Shown here: in pieces, positions 37,262 through 47,223 of the stretch
Numbering within the stretch: position 1 is the stretch's first letter
How the letters are laid out: each line of letters opens with the position of its first letter
Source: Bacillus sp. FJAT-25509
GTDB taxonomy: Bacteria > Bacillota > Bacilli > Bacillales > Bacillaceae_G
Length of the DNA: 64,000 nucleotides
Assembly: GCF_001420605.1 (NCBI RefSeq)
Contig: NZ_LJIZ01000026.1
Coordinates: forward strand, 310,001 to 374,000
Reading direction: 5' to 3'
The notes under the pieces: generated by a model
The model's input: the letters and a program-made list of their open reading frames with translations, nothing else
What the model was told of the DNA's origin: nothing
Databases searched by the model: none
Program-made: the position numbers and the translations under genes

Positions 37262-39004
37262 CTATACTTCAATTGTAAAAAATGAAGGCGATAATGTTTT
37301 TGGTGAGAAATAAACTAGCATTGCATAATTACCGGTTCTATATTCTCCAGTTAGTAAGAAATGTTCGATATCAAATGAAAGTGATTCAATCATTGTGTGT
37401 TTATAGATCTCTTTTTCATTTAAATTAAGTGAAATAAAATCGGAACCTAAAAATTCAGGATTTTCGATAATTCGTTTATAAACTTCCTTCGTAAAATCAT
37501 GGTTTGTTACTTCGTCCCACCATGGTTTACGCGGTTTATATTTATGATTTAAGTAATAATCAATCTTCATAATATCTTTAACAATCGTATCGTTTTTAAT
37601 TTGATATTGAGTTAAAAACTCATTTAGACGCTTAAATAAATCTTCAAGCTGGTGGCCTATTCTTGACCACCCTTTTTCTTCCCAATATGAACCAAATAAT
37701 TGGAAGAAATCAAATGGACTTTCAAATTCATTTTTAATTAAATATTCAATCGTACTATTTGTACGGTGATCATTCCAATATTTTTCGAGTACGTCTTCAA
37801 CTTGCTTAATTTTTACTATATCATCGAAAGATAGTACATTATTACTTAATATTTCATACGGAGCATAATCCATATATACGTAATCATGTTCATGTGCTCT
37901 TAATCGTACTCCAGTGCCTCTTAGCATTTTTAAGAACCCAAGTTGCAACTCTTCCGGCCTTAAAGCAAAAACGTCATTGAATGTTTGACGGAATGAATTG
38001 TAATCCTCTTCTGGTAAACCAGCTATTAAATCTAAATGTTGATCTATTTTTTCTCCATCCCGTACAAGTGTGACAGTTCTGCATAGCTTTTCAAAGTTTT
38101 GTCTTCTCATAACTAGTTCGTTTGTAGCATCATTTGTAGATTGTACACCAATTTCAAATCGGAATAAGCCTTTAGGTGCATTTTGATTTAAAAATTCGAT
38201 GACTTCTGGTCGCATAATATCACCAGTAATTTCAAACTGGAATACTGTTCCTTCGACATGTTCATCAATTAAAAATTGGAACATATCCATTGCATAACTA
38301 CGACTTATGTTAAAAGTTCTGTCTACGAATTTAAAAACCTTTGCTCCGTTTGCCATAAGGTAACGAATATCATCTTTAATAACCTCTCGATTAAAATATC
38401 GAACCCCAACTTCAATAGAAGATAAACAAAACTGGCAATTAAATGGACAACCTCTGCTTGTTTCGATATATTGAATTCTTTTACTTAGAAATGGTAAATC
38501 TTCTTTAAAGCGATAAGGGGAAGGAATAGTTGTTAAATCTAATTTTTCGGTTTGTGGTTTAATGATATTTTTTCCTTCATCTCGATAACCAATGCCATTT
38601 ATGGAAGTGAAATCATTCCCATTTTCAATAGCTTTAATTAATTTCTTAACGGTAATTTCTCCTTCACCGATCGTAATAATGTCAATTTCCTTTACGCGAT
38701 CTAACCAATAATTCACATCATAGCTTACTTCTGGTCCGCCAACAAAAATAATAACTGAAGGATCAATTTTTTTATACATACGGATTACTTCAATTGTTTG
38801 TTCGATATTCCAAATATAGCAGCTAAAGCCAAGAATTTTTGGCTTGCGTTTATATAAGTCAGTGATGATATTAAGGCTTGGGTCTTTAATTGTATATTCT
38901 GCAAGCTCAATATCATATTCAGGCTGAGCATACGCTTTAATGTATCGAATACCCAAATTAGTATGGATATATTTTGCATTTAATGTTGCTAAAACAATGT
39001 TCAT
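37262..39004 (-). CDS. B12-binding domain radical SAM protein
   Basis: Radical SAM enzyme of the cobalamin-binding-domain group, 580 aa. The N-terminal B12-like domain (about 1-140) shows ILGFSCYIWNIEQT and IIFVGGPEVSYD. The radical SAM core carries the Fe4S4 ligands in SRGCPFNCQFCLS (CxxxCxxC). The C-terminal part, DUF4080-like, begins near GYLxx-type LGFLKMLRGTGVRLRAHEHDY. Family members methylate unactivated carbons or perform other radical reactions; the substrate here is unknown. It is monocistronic, starting after ACGAGGT. Confidence 0.88.
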   Translation of the reverse strand: MNIVLATLNAKYIHTNLGIRYIKAYAQPEYDIELAEYTIKDPSLNIITDLYKRKPKILGFSCYIWNIEQTIEVIRMYKKIDPSVIIFVGGPEVSYDVNYWLDRVKEIDIITIGEGEITVKKLIKAIENGNDFTSINGIGYRDEGKNIIKPQTEKLDLTTIPSPYRFKEDLPFLSKRIQYIETSRGCPFNCQFCLSSIEVGVRYFNREVIKDDIRYLMANGAKVFKFVDRTFNISRSYAMDMFQFLIDEHVEGTVFQFEITGDIMRPEVIEFLNQNAPKGLFRFEIGVQSTNDATNELVMRRQNFEKLCRTVTLVRDGEKIDQHLDLIAGLPEEDYNSFRQTFNDVFALRPEELQLGFLKMLRGTGVRLRAHEHDYVYMDYAPYEILSNNVLSFDDIVKIKQVEDVLEKYWNDHRTNSTIEYLIKNEFESPFDFFQLFGSYWEEKGWSRIGHQLEDLFKRLNEFLTQYQIKNDTIVKDIMKIDYYLNHKYKPRKPWWDEVTNHDFTKEVYKRIIENPEFLGSDFISLNLNEKEIYKHTMIESLSFDIEHFLLTGEYRTGNYAMLVYFSPKTLSPSFFTIEV

Positions 39005-39301
39005 TGATATACCTCGTTCTAAATTATTATCGATTTATTTTATCATAAAATATTGAGATTACTAAATTTTCAAAAGCGAAATAGAAAATGAATGAAAAAA
39101 AGAAGCGATCCATCTATCTAATTATTAGGCGAAATCAATTTAGGGTGGATTATTTTGGAGAAGATTCGGACTAAAATCCGCTAATAAAGTAAGCAGAATC
39201 TTGCTCTATTTTATAGTAGATTTTCCTCACACTTTTTATAAAAAGACATATGATTTACTAAATACAAAAAAGTTTCCCTAGGGAAAGAAAGGAACAACAA
39301 A
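39005..39301. other. Gene-free stretch upstream of the radical SAM gene
   Basis: I find no open frame with a ribosome site. GGACTAAAATCC and short A/T-rich inverted bits are too weak to call. It should hold the divergent promoters. Confidence 0.4.
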
Positions 39302-39391
39302 ATGAGTAGGAAAGTATTATTTTTTACGTATTTGTGTAATAAAATAGGAGTGCTGTCAAATCAAGATGTAAAAAAAGTATTAAATCATTAG
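39302..39391 (+). CDS. Possible small protein, 29 aa
   Basis: ATG 39302 is preceded by AAAGAAAGGAACAAC and opens a 29-codon frame beginning MSRKVLFFTYLCNK and ending QDVKKVLNH. The composition is plausible for a short helical protein (hydrophobic first half, basic second half). I do not recognise it. Its size and lack of a terminator keep confidence low. Confidence 0.3.
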   Translation: MSRKVLFFTYLCNKIGVLSNQDVKKVLNH

Positions 39392-39452
39392 TTACTATCA
39401 AAAATGGAAAAAAGTTGTAGAAAATTGGTGATTGTTCATTTACTTAGAACTA

Positions 39453-39482
39453 TTGACAATGAAGACCGACACATGACATAAT
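39453..39482 (+). promoter_or_regulatory. Candidate sigma-A promoter of mtnB
   Basis: TTGACA at 39453-39458 and CATAAT at 39477-39482 with an 18-base spacer, 75 bases before the start codon. Confidence 0.55.
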
Positions 39483-39556
39483 TTTATTAAATAGTATGAA
39501 TAGTTTGAATTTTTACGGTGTCCAAATAGATAGTCTAAATAAGTGGAGGTGTAAAT

Positions 39557-40192
39557 ATGAGTTTATTTTTAGAACAATGGAAAAAGCTTGCGAATATTAA
39601 ATGTGATTTGGCTAAAAGAGATTGGTTTTATGGTACTAGTGGAAACTTGTCAATGAAAATTTCAGACGATCCATTATTGTTTCTTGTAACTGCGGATGAG
39701 AAGGATAAGAGAGCGCGCTGTGATGAAGAATTTATTGTAGTTAATAACCTGGGTGAACCAGTATTTGATACGGTATTAAAGCCATCACTTGAAACATTGG
39801 TTCATGCAAATATCTACGAAAAAACATCTGCTACTTGTGTGCTCCATGTACATACTGTAGATAATAATGTAATTTCTGAATTATTTGGTGATGAGGGGCA
39901 GGTAGAACTTGAAAATAATGAAATGATTCATATATTAACGAGTTCTTATTTTGAAAATAAAATAATAGTTCCAATCATTGAGAATGCACAAGACATGGAA
40001 ACTTTTAATCGTGCATACACTCCATTTTTAACAAAGGATTTTGGGGCTGTTCTTGTTAGGAATCACGGGATCACTGTTTGGGGAAGAAGCCCACTAGAAA
40101 CGAAGAAGTGGCTAGAAGGAATAGAATTTCTAATAAGTTATAAAGTAAAATTAATGATGATTCAAGGTCATAAAATAAAAGCAGGCAACTAA
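39557..40192 (+). CDS. mtnB: Methylthioribulose-1-phosphate dehydratase
   Basis: Class II aldolase-fold zinc enzyme of the methionine salvage pathway; dehydrates 5-methylthioribulose-1-phosphate. The product is 211 aa. Seen: RDWFYGTSGNLSMKI, LHVHTVDNNVISELFGDEG with zinc ligands His97 and His99, and GAVLVRNHGITVWG with His170. The match to B. subtilis MtnB is clear along the length. It stands alone here, not in an mtn operon, and I see no SAM riboswitch upstream. It starts after GGAGGTG. Confidence 0.9.
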   Translation: MSLFLEQWKKLANIKCDLAKRDWFYGTSGNLSMKISDDPLLFLVTADEKDKRARCDEEFIVVNNLGEPVFDTVLKPSLETLVHANIYEKTSATCVLHVHTVDNNVISELFGDEGQVELENNEMIHILTSSYFENKIIVPIIENAQDMETFNRAYTPFLTKDFGAVLVRNHGITVWGRSPLETKKWLEGIEFLISYKVKLMMIQGHKIKAGN

Positions 40193-40201
40193 ATAGAAGT
40201 G

Positions 40202-40258
40202 AAAAAGCTGAAATAGTAGTGGTAAATAAATTCCATTACATTTCAGCTTTTTTATTTT
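40202..40258 (+). terminator. mtnB terminator
   Basis: AAGCTGAAAT pairs with ATTTCAGCTT; an inner stem GTAGTGG/CCATTAC adds length; TTTTTTATTTT follows. Confidence 0.85.
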
Positions 40259-40652
40259 ATAATAAAATTATACTATTATTGAATTAGGATCTTTTCTAGT
40301 AGCTTATGCTAAATATAAATTTTTTTTAGAGTATACAGTATTTATAGGAATTGAACAATACTATTTGTTCATAGCTACAAATTACTAAACTTTAGATAAA
40401 GTTGCCTATAGAATATCACTTAAATCAAAATTAATCATTTTAAGCAGGATTTAATAAAAAGTCGTCTAATTTATAAAGTAAGAACGATAAAAGCGCTATT
40501 TCATAAAAAAAATAAACCTACTAGGTAATTTTGCTTAGTAGGTTTCATATTGTATCTATTTTAAATAATTTAGATAGAATGAATAATAGAATTAATTCGA
40601 GTTTGAATGAAAAGGTTTGTTAAAAAACATCCTGTAGAAGGGAATCTGTCTA
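40259..40652. other. Gene-free stretch with an orphan hairpin
   Basis: The only clear structure is AAACCTACT/AGTAGGTTT at 40514-40544, a terminator-like stem with an A tract ahead and only TTTCAT behind. No gene ends next to it on either strand. The rest is A/T-rich and unassigned. Confidence 0.5.
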
Positions 40653-40844
40653 ATGAATGAATATCAACTCAGCCGTTTATTATTATCTATTTCATTAAAA
40701 AGGGAAGAAATGGTATTTTTTGCGGAAACTAAAGGGTTAAACGAACATTTAACCTTAAAGGCCAGTCAAGAATTGGACGAGTTAATTATTTCATACCAAA
40801 AAAAATTGCTAACTGAATTAAATAAGTCATTTTCATTGAAATAA
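40653..40844 (+). CDS. Spo0E-like aspartyl-phosphate phosphatase
   Basis: Short helical-hairpin phosphatase, 63 aa, of the Spo0E/YisI/YnzD family, which removes phosphate from Spo0A and so delays sporulation. The signature is KASQELDELIISYQK, with the S-Q-E-L-D core at residues 38-42. It starts at ATG 40653 with GAAGGGAATC upstream. It is monocistronic, placed 75 bases before a MarR-type regulator. Which response regulator it acts on is inferred. Confidence 0.88.
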   Translation: MNEYQLSRLLLSISLKREEMVFFAETKGLNEHLTLKASQELDELIISYQKKLLTELNKSFSLK

Positions 40845-40918
40845 TCTTAAGATTGATTTATAAGTGTAAAATAATAATATAGAATGAACAAAGTAAAAGA
40901 AATTGAAGGAGTATTATT

Positions 40919-41365
40919 ATGGAAGAGACAAATAGAAAAGATATAGAGCTTTCTTTAAAGCTATTTATTGTATTATCGCGAGCTCATAGAAAAATAAATG
41001 ATTCTGCAAATAAATCGATTGCTAGTTTTAATTTAAATCCAACTGAATTTGCAGTTCTTGAGCTGTTGTATCATAAAGGAAACCAACCACTTCAACATAT
41101 TGGAGAAAAAATATTAATTGCAAGTGGAAGTATTACTTATGTAGTAGATAAACTTGAGAAAAAAGGTCTAGTTTATCGAAATCCTTGTAGTGCAGATCGT
41201 CGAGTAATCTATGCTGAAATAACTGAAAGTGGAAATAAACTGATGGAAGAAATTTTTCCGGTGCACGAAGAATTTTTACATGAGCAAATGAGTGATCTAT
41301 CTAATGAAGAAAAAAATTTCCTAATTCACTTATTGAAGAAAATTGGGTACCATGGGTCTAATTAA
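40919..41365 (+). CDS. MarR family transcriptional regulator
   Basis: Winged-helix regulator, 148 aa. Seen: LNPTEFAVLELLYHKGNQPLQHIGEKI, recognition helix ASGSITYVVDKLEKKGLVYR and wing PCSADRRVIYAEITESGNKLM. The CSADRR wing with a Cys may allow redox sensing as in the OhrR/YodB-like groups, but this is speculation. It starts after GAAGGAG and ends in its own terminator. The ligand and targets are unknown; the neighbouring peptidase gene is a possible target. Confidence 0.87.
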   Translation: MEETNRKDIELSLKLFIVLSRAHRKINDSANKSIASFNLNPTEFAVLELLYHKGNQPLQHIGEKILIASGSITYVVDKLEKKGLVYRNPCSADRRVIYAEITESGNKLMEEIFPVHEEFLHEQMSDLSNEEKNFLIHLLKKIGYHGSN

Positions 41366-41400
41366 AAAAGCTCTCATTTGATGGAGCTTTTTTTATTTTT
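41364..41400 (+). terminator. Terminator of the MarR gene
   Basis: AAAAAAGCTCTCAT pairs with ATGGAGCTTTTTTT, with one mismatched pair. Confidence 0.88.
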
Positions 41401-41590
41401 AAACAATTATCTATTTAAAAATATATTGAATTAACACTTATTTAAGCTGTTAAAAACTATTTCTCTGGAATTAAATTTTATGTTTCTAAGTAAATAATTT
41501 TTAAATTTTCAGAAATTTATTTAGATTTAGGTTTTTTTACAAGAAGATTTTTTATATAATAGCAATATCACAAAAAATGGAGGGATTAAC

Positions 41591-43285
41591 ATGGGTTTTC
41601 AAGATTACCAGTATTCTAGACCAAATATTAAGAACTTTGGGGAACAATTTAAACGTTCATTACAAAATTTTTATGATGCTTCAACGGTCTATGAACAAGA
41701 ATTAGCAATGAATGAAATCAATGATTTAAGAAATGAATTTTCAACAATGGAAAATTTATGTGCAGTTCGCCATTCAGTTGATACAAACGATCAGTTTTAT
41801 GAGGATGAGCAAGCGTTTTTTGATGAGAACACTCCAATTGTTCAATCATATGGGCAACAATATTATAAAGCATTAATCGGTTCACCATTTAGAGAGCAAC
41901 TTGAAGAAAAATATGGCCGTCAATTATTTGCTTTAGCTGAATGTGAAGTGAAAATTTTAAGTGAAGAAGTAATTCCAGATTTACAAGAAGAAAATAAACT
42001 AACGACTGAATATGCTAAGTTAGTAGCGGCTGCTAAACTTCCGTTTTATGGTGAAGTGAAAACGTTAGCACAAATTTCAGCACATTTCGAGGATAAAGAT
42101 CGAGAGGTTAGAAAGACAGCTTACGATACATACTTTGGATACTTCTCGGAGAATCAAGATAAATTTGATGAGATTTACGATAAATTAGTAAAAATTCGAA
42201 CTCGTATAGCAAACAAACTCGGTTTCTCAAACTTTATTGAACTAGGATATGCTCGTATGATGAGGACGGATTACGATGCAAATGATGTTAAGAAGTTTAG
42301 AGAACAAGTTCTTGAAACAATTGTTCCAATCGCTACCGAATTAAGAGAACGACAAGCTAATCGAATCGGTGTAGAACAACTTTATTACTATGACGATAAA
42401 TTCGAATTTGTAACTGGTAATGCGACGCCTAAAGGTAATCCTGAGTGGATTATTGAGAATGGTAAAAAAATGTATGATGAATTATCGAAAGAAACGAGTG
42501 AGTTTTTCAATTTTATGTTAAAGGAAAATTTACTAGATCTAGTTGCTAAGGAAGGAAAACAAGGTGGGGGATACTGTACTTATATTCCAAATTATAAAGC
42601 TCCTTTTATTTTCTCGAACTTCAACGGAACATCTGGTGACATTGACGTACTAACACATGAAGCTGGGCATGCATTCCAGGTTTATGAAAGTCGTAAATTT
42701 GAAACACCTGAGTATAACTGGCCAACTTTTGAGGCGTGTGAGATTCATTCAATGAGTATGGAATTTTTCACATGGCCTTGGCAAGAAGAATTCTTTAAAG
42801 AGGATACACAAAAATATTATTTTACACATTTAAGTAGTGCAATTACTTTTATTAGTTATGGTGTGGCAGTAGATGAATTCCAGCATGAAATCTACGCAAA
42901 TCCTGATTTAACACCTGAGGAACGCCACGGACTTTGGAAGAGCCTAGAAGAAAAATATTTACCTCATCGAGCAAATGACGGAAATAGTTATTTAGAAAAA
43001 GGTGGTTTATGGCAAAGACAAGGGCATATTTACCAATCACCATTCTATTATATTGATTATACATTAGCTCAAATTTGTGCATTACAATTCTGGAATAAAA
43101 TGCATGAAGATCGTAATTCTGCGTGGTCTGATTATGTTGGACTTTGCCAATTAGGAGGAAGTAAATCATTTTTAGGCTTAGTTAAAGAGGCTAAACTTGA
43201 ATCACCATTTAATGATGGCTGTATTGAGGAAACACTAGAACCTGTTAGAAAATGGCTAGCAGGAGTTAACGATCAAAATTTATAA
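41591..43285 (+). CDS. M3 family oligoendopeptidase (PepF-like)
   Basis: Cytoplasmic zinc oligopeptidase that degrades short peptides, 564 aa. The zinc site is HEAGH at 356-360 (His356, Glu357, His360), with the third ligand Glu in FEACEIHSMSMEF. Other family marks: GGGYCTYIPNYKAPFIFSNF and the ending region HIYQSPFYYIDYTLAQI. It starts after GGAGGG. It is monocistronic, with a strong terminator. I would place it in the M3 oligoendopeptidase group rather than thimet-type by length. Confidence 0.93.
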   Translation: MGFQDYQYSRPNIKNFGEQFKRSLQNFYDASTVYEQELAMNEINDLRNEFSTMENLCAVRHSVDTNDQFYEDEQAFFDENTPIVQSYGQQYYKALIGSPFREQLEEKYGRQLFALAECEVKILSEEVIPDLQEENKLTTEYAKLVAAAKLPFYGEVKTLAQISAHFEDKDREVRKTAYDTYFGYFSENQDKFDEIYDKLVKIRTRIANKLGFSNFIELGYARMMRTDYDANDVKKFREQVLETIVPIATELRERQANRIGVEQLYYYDDKFEFVTGNATPKGNPEWIIENGKKMYDELSKETSEFFNFMLKENLLDLVAKEGKQGGGYCTYIPNYKAPFIFSNFNGTSGDIDVLTHEAGHAFQVYESRKFETPEYNWPTFEACEIHSMSMEFFTWPWQEEFFKEDTQKYYFTHLSSAITFISYGVAVDEFQHEIYANPDLTPEERHGLWKSLEEKYLPHRANDGNSYLEKGGLWQRQGHIYQSPFYYIDYTLAQICALQFWNKMHEDRNSAWSDYVGLCQLGGSKSFLGLVKEAKLESPFNDGCIEETLEPVRKWLAGVNDQNL

Positions 43286-43291
43286 GGAATT

Positions 43292-43323
43292 ACTCCGACT
43301 TTTGAAAAGTCGGAGTTTTTTTA
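43292..43323 (+). terminator. Peptidase gene terminator
   Basis: ACTCCGACTTTT pairs with AAAAGTCGGAGT, then seven T. Confidence 0.93.
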
Positions 43324-43523
43324 TCTAGAAAGTTTAAATAAGAAGAAAGTCAACAAATACTCCTAAGGATGATGAAGTGCAATTAAATTTGATAAAACTG
43401 CAATTATAAATATGAAAGTGCAAATAAAGCTTCTAACCATTGAATTATTTGCAAAAATACTAATAAAATTTTGCAGAAAAAAATCAAATCAAAAGAAAAT
43501 CTAGTAGAAATATTTAAAAACAC

Positions 43524-43558
43524 AAAAAAGAGAAAGGATTATTACCTTTCTCTTTTAT
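43524..43558 (-). terminator. swrC terminator
   Basis: AAAAGAGAAAGG pairs with CCTTTCTCTTTT; on the minus strand it ends in a T tract just past the stop codon. Confidence 0.88.
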
Positions 43559-43570
43559 TGTTTAACAAAT

Positions 43571-46500
43571 TTAATTATTAACTACCTTAGCAGTATCTTC
43601 AGACTTAGCATGCTTCTTTGTTTTCTTAGAAAAGAACAGTTCATATACAACCGGAATAAATACTAGCGTTAATAATGTTGATGAAGTTAAACCACCAATT
43701 ACTGTAATAGCTAATCCTTTCGAAATAAGTGTACCACTAGACTTTGTTAATGCTAAAGGTAGTAAAGCAGCTATTGTTGCAAATGCGGTCATTAATATAG
43801 GTCTTAGACGTGTTTTACCTCCCTCGATGATTGCTTGGCGAAGAGGTAATCGTTTTTGTTCTAAATTTTGTCCGATTCGATCGACAAGTACGATTGCATT
43901 TGTTGTTACGATTCCAATTAACATTAGTAAACCAATCATTACACTAATTGAGAGCGGTTCGCCAGCTAGGAATAGTGCAACAAATGAACCGATTGGTACA
44001 AATACTAATGCAGATAAAATAATAAATGGAATTCGAGCTTTGCCAAAAGTAATTAACATGGTTAAATAAACTAATCCGATTGCAACTCCCATTGCAACAC
44101 CTAGATCTTTAAATGTTTGAGTAGTATCATCACTACCGCCACCACCTTTTAAAGTTACATCAGTTGGCAAGTCTACATCTTTTTTTACATCATTGATTAC
44201 TTCATTTGTTACTTTTGCAATGTCTTTTCCTTTTATTTGAGCAGAAACCTTAGCAAATACTTTACCATCTAATTTTTGAATTGCTGAATATGTTTCAACT
44301 GCTTTAACTTGGGCTACATCTGATAATTTGATTGGTCCTAATTTACCAAACAATTTAATATTTTTAATATCCTCTACAGATTGGAGTTCTTTATTGTAAG
44401 TTAATTGCACATTTTGATCTTTACCATCAATTTTTAATGTTCCCATATTGACTGGATTTGTTTGGTCAGCAACTAAACCTAAGATCATCCCAGCGGAAAG
44501 TCCATTTTCAGAAACTTTTTTCTCATCAACTGAAACAATAACTTGTTTTTGTTTTTCTGCGAAATTATTCGTAACATATTTTAGGTGGTCATTCTTTTTC
44601 ATATAGTCTTCAACTTTTTTTGCACTTTCTTGTAGTGCAACTAAGTTATTAGAATATAAATTGATGTCCACGTTATTATTTGATGGTGGACCACCAGATG
44701 AGTTTTCTTGTAATCCTACTTTAGCACCTTGAACTTCAGATGTTGCTACTTTCTCCATTTTACTTTTTGTATCTTTAATGAATTGATCAACATCTGCACT
44801 TTGTTTTAAATTAATAAAATAGCTAGCTTTATTCTCAGTTTTTAGTCCAGTCATAAAGTCACGGCTACCAACACCAGTAGAAACTTCTTTAACTTGCTTC
44901 ATATTTAAGAACATCTTTTCCATTTTTAATGAAACTTCATTTGTTTTTTCTAATGATGTTGATGATGGCAGTTCTAATGAAGCAATGATTGATCGTGAAG
45001 ATTCATTTGGAATAAATGTGAACCCAAGTCTACCTACTAAAGAGAAAGAACCTGCAAGTAATACAATAGCTAGTACAATAACAATCCATTTGCGATTTAA
45101 TGATTTTTCGATCACATTACCGTACCAAACTTGAATTTTATCTTCTTTTTCTTCAGGTGGCACTTTCTTAAAAGCATAGCGACCTAAAATTGGTACGATT
45201 GTAATCGAAACTAACAATGAAGCTAGTAAAGAAAAAACAATTGTTAAAGCAAATGGTAGGAATATTTTACTAGTAAATCCACCGACAACACCTAAAGGTA
45301 AGAAAACTACAATAGTAGTAATAGTAGAAGATGTGACTGCTTTTAATATTTCTTTTGTAGAAGATAAAATTAAATGATTTGAAATGCCTTCTTTAGATTT
45401 ACGTATTCTTCGGAAAATATTTTCAATTACAACGATACTATCGTCAACTACACGTCCTACTGCAACTGCCATACCACCTAGGGTCATAATATTTAGCGTT
45501 ATATCTAATTTAAGTAAGAAAATCGATGTAATTAATAATGATAAAGGTATTGATATAATAGCAATAAATGTAGCTCTGAAGTTACGTAAGAAAATCAATA
45601 CTGCTAATGAGGCAAATATTGCGCCTAATAAGCCTTCTTTAATTAAAGATTCAACAGATGACTTTACACCTTCAGCAGAACTATAACCCACTTTATATGA
45701 AATTTCATTTTTATGCTTATCTAGTACCTTTATTACTTTGTCAGCTACTTCAACTGTATTTGCATCTTGTTTTTTCGTTATTGCCATTGATATAGCATCA
45801 TTGTCATTATAACGAATTAATTCATCTTTAGAGTCTACTGATTCAATTTTAGCGATGTCTCCTAATAAAACTTTTGGAGTTTGAGCATTTTGATTTGGTG
45901 TAGTAGAAGTAAAAGATGCAGGTTGTAATTCTAAATCCTTTAGTTTCTGAAGTGTATCTAATTTTTCTTCAACACGAATTGGAATTTTAATATCGCCATC
46001 ATTTATTTTTCCAGCCGGGAAGGATAGGAATTTTGCATTAATTTGATCTTTTATACTTGTTAATGAAAGACCTAAGTTTGCAATTTTTTGCTTATCAACT
46101 TCGATTGATAATGAAGTTGATTTTCCTCCACCGATCGAAACGCTGTTTACGCCTTCAATTTTATTTAAAGCTGGTACAATTTCGTCATTTAAAGTTGTTT
46201 CGATATTTGAACCATCTTTTGAAAACATTGAAATGTAATAAATAGGGAATGAACCAAACGAAAAACGGTCTACTTTTGTTGATACATTTTCAGGTAATCC
46301 AGCATCCTTTAATGTTGTGTTAATTTGTTGTTCAACTTTATCCATATCCGTATTAAATGGGAATTCTACATTAATTACAGAAACGCTTTCGAAAGAAGAA
46401 CTTGAAAGTGTCTTAATTCCTTCAATTGATTTAAATGAGTTTTCAAGTTTTGTTGTAATCTGCTCATTTATATCATCTGGTGCTGTACCAGGGTAAACAA

Positions 46501-46648
46501 CTTGAACAGAAATAGCTGGAAACTCGATATTTGGAAGCTCTTCAACTTTTAATTTTGAATAAGAATATAGTCCTCCAACTATTAATAAAAACGAAATAAT
46601 AAAAATTGCTACAGAGTTTTTTAAACTAAACTTTGTTAAAAAGTTCAT
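43571..46648 (-). CDS. swrC: RND efflux transporter, SwrC/AcrB type
   Basis: Large resistance-nodulation-division exporter, 1025 aa, twelve predicted helices with two big external loops after helices 1 and 7. In B. subtilis the homologue SwrC exports surfactin and is needed for swarming. Seen: YPGTAPDDINEQITTKLENS, GGGKSTSLSIEVD, helix 4 region LGGMAVAVGRVVDDSIVVIENI with the proton-relay Asp pair, FLPLGVVGGFTSKIF, and MIGLLMLIGIVTTNAIVLVDRI with KTRLRPILMTAFATIAALLPLAL. No periplasmic adaptor gene is adjacent, as usual in Gram-positives. It starts after GGAAGGAAGG. Confidence 0.93.
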   Translation of the reverse strand: MNFLTKFSLKNSVAIFIISFLLIVGGLYSYSKLKVEELPNIEFPAISVQVVYPGTAPDDINEQITTKLENSFKSIEGIKTLSSSSFESVSVINVEFPFNTDMDKVEQQINTTLKDAGLPENVSTKVDRFSFGSFPIYYISMFSKDGSNIETTLNDEIVPALNKIEGVNSVSIGGGKSTSLSIEVDKQKIANLGLSLTSIKDQINAKFLSFPAGKINDGDIKIPIRVEEKLDTLQKLKDLELQPASFTSTTPNQNAQTPKVLLGDIAKIESVDSKDELIRYNDNDAISMAITKKQDANTVEVADKVIKVLDKHKNEISYKVGYSSAEGVKSSVESLIKEGLLGAIFASLAVLIFLRNFRATFIAIISIPLSLLITSIFLLKLDITLNIMTLGGMAVAVGRVVDDSIVVIENIFRRIRKSKEGISNHLILSSTKEILKAVTSSTITTIVVFLPLGVVGGFTSKIFLPFALTIVFSLLASLLVSITIVPILGRYAFKKVPPEEKEDKIQVWYGNVIEKSLNRKWIVIVLAIVLLAGSFSLVGRLGFTFIPNESSRSIIASLELPSSTSLEKTNEVSLKMEKMFLNMKQVKEVSTGVGSRDFMTGLKTENKASYFINLKQSADVDQFIKDTKSKMEKVATSEVQGAKVGLQENSSGGPPSNNNVDINLYSNNLVALQESAKKVEDYMKKNDHLKYVTNNFAEKQKQVIVSVDEKKVSENGLSAGMILGLVADQTNPVNMGTLKIDGKDQNVQLTYNKELQSVEDIKNIKLFGKLGPIKLSDVAQVKAVETYSAIQKLDGKVFAKVSAQIKGKDIAKVTNEVINDVKKDVDLPTDVTLKGGGGSDDTTQTFKDLGVAMGVAIGLVYLTMLITFGKARIPFIILSALVFVPIGSFVALFLAGEPLSISVMIGLLMLIGIVTTNAIVLVDRIGQNLEQKRLPLRQAIIEGGKTRLRPILMTAFATIAALLPLALTKSSGTLISKGLAITVIGGLTSSTLLTLVFIPVVYELFFSKKTKKHAKSEDTAKVVNN

Positions 46649-46898
46649 TTATTACCTTCCTTCCTATGTATAGTGATAAAGTGATAAAAAAATATAATCC
46701 GAATTTTCAATCTTTAGACGACGTTATTTCTCTGGAGAAAGAACATGTTCATTTCAACTCTTTTAAAATAAAAGAAAAAGATCTAAACGTTTTATACGAT
46801 TTTCTTGCTCAATCCTTCTAAAAATAATTAACATAGATTTTCATTTTTTGTGAAATGATAAGATGGCAAGAAATTGATTAATTTTAGGAGGAATGAAA

Positions 46899-47009
46899 AT
46901 GACAAAATCAAAAAAAGAAAAGGAACGATTTTGGAATGAAAGAAAGTCGAACCATCAGCCACATGATAAAGTAAAATCGTTTAAAGAATTGGACAAAGAA
47001 ACAAAATAG
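46899..47009 (+). CDS. Small hydrophilic protein, DUF6254-like, 36 aa
   Basis: A 36-codon gene with an ideal TAGGAGG site eight bases before ATG 46899. The product begins MTKSKKEKERFWNERKSN and contains the block PHDKVKSFKELDKETK. From memory this matches a family of very short Bacillales proteins (DUF6254) of unknown function. It is highly charged and has no membrane helix. I trust it as a gene because of the ribosome site and the conserved pattern. Confidence 0.72.
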   Translation: MTKSKKEKERFWNERKSNHQPHDKVKSFKELDKETK

Positions 47010-47089
47010 CCATCTCCTTTACTAAAGAGTGAATGGTACTAGATTTTTATCGTGATCATTACTTATCACATTATCATTTGTAATCATAA

Positions 47090-47117
47090 AAAAAAGTCCC
47101 GTGATATACACGGGACC
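47090..47117 (-). terminator. Terminator of the DUF2187 gene
   Basis: GTCCCGTG pairs with CACGGGAC around ATATA; the minus strand runs into eight T. Confidence 0.88.
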
Positions 47118-47223
47118 TGAGACTGATTTGGTAAAGAATTCTAATAAAATTTTAATATAATTGAAATTTATGTAGTTCGAACCTTTTAAAATATGAATAT
47201 AAGCTGATATTACTGTTATTAAA

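Noticed and set aside
46666-46821. Plus-strand frame of about 51 codons upstream of swrC
   Set aside because: The codons look plausible (for example FQSLDDVISLEKEHV), but it has no good ribosome site, overlaps the swrC leader and lacks a family match. It could be a gene remnant; not enough to list.
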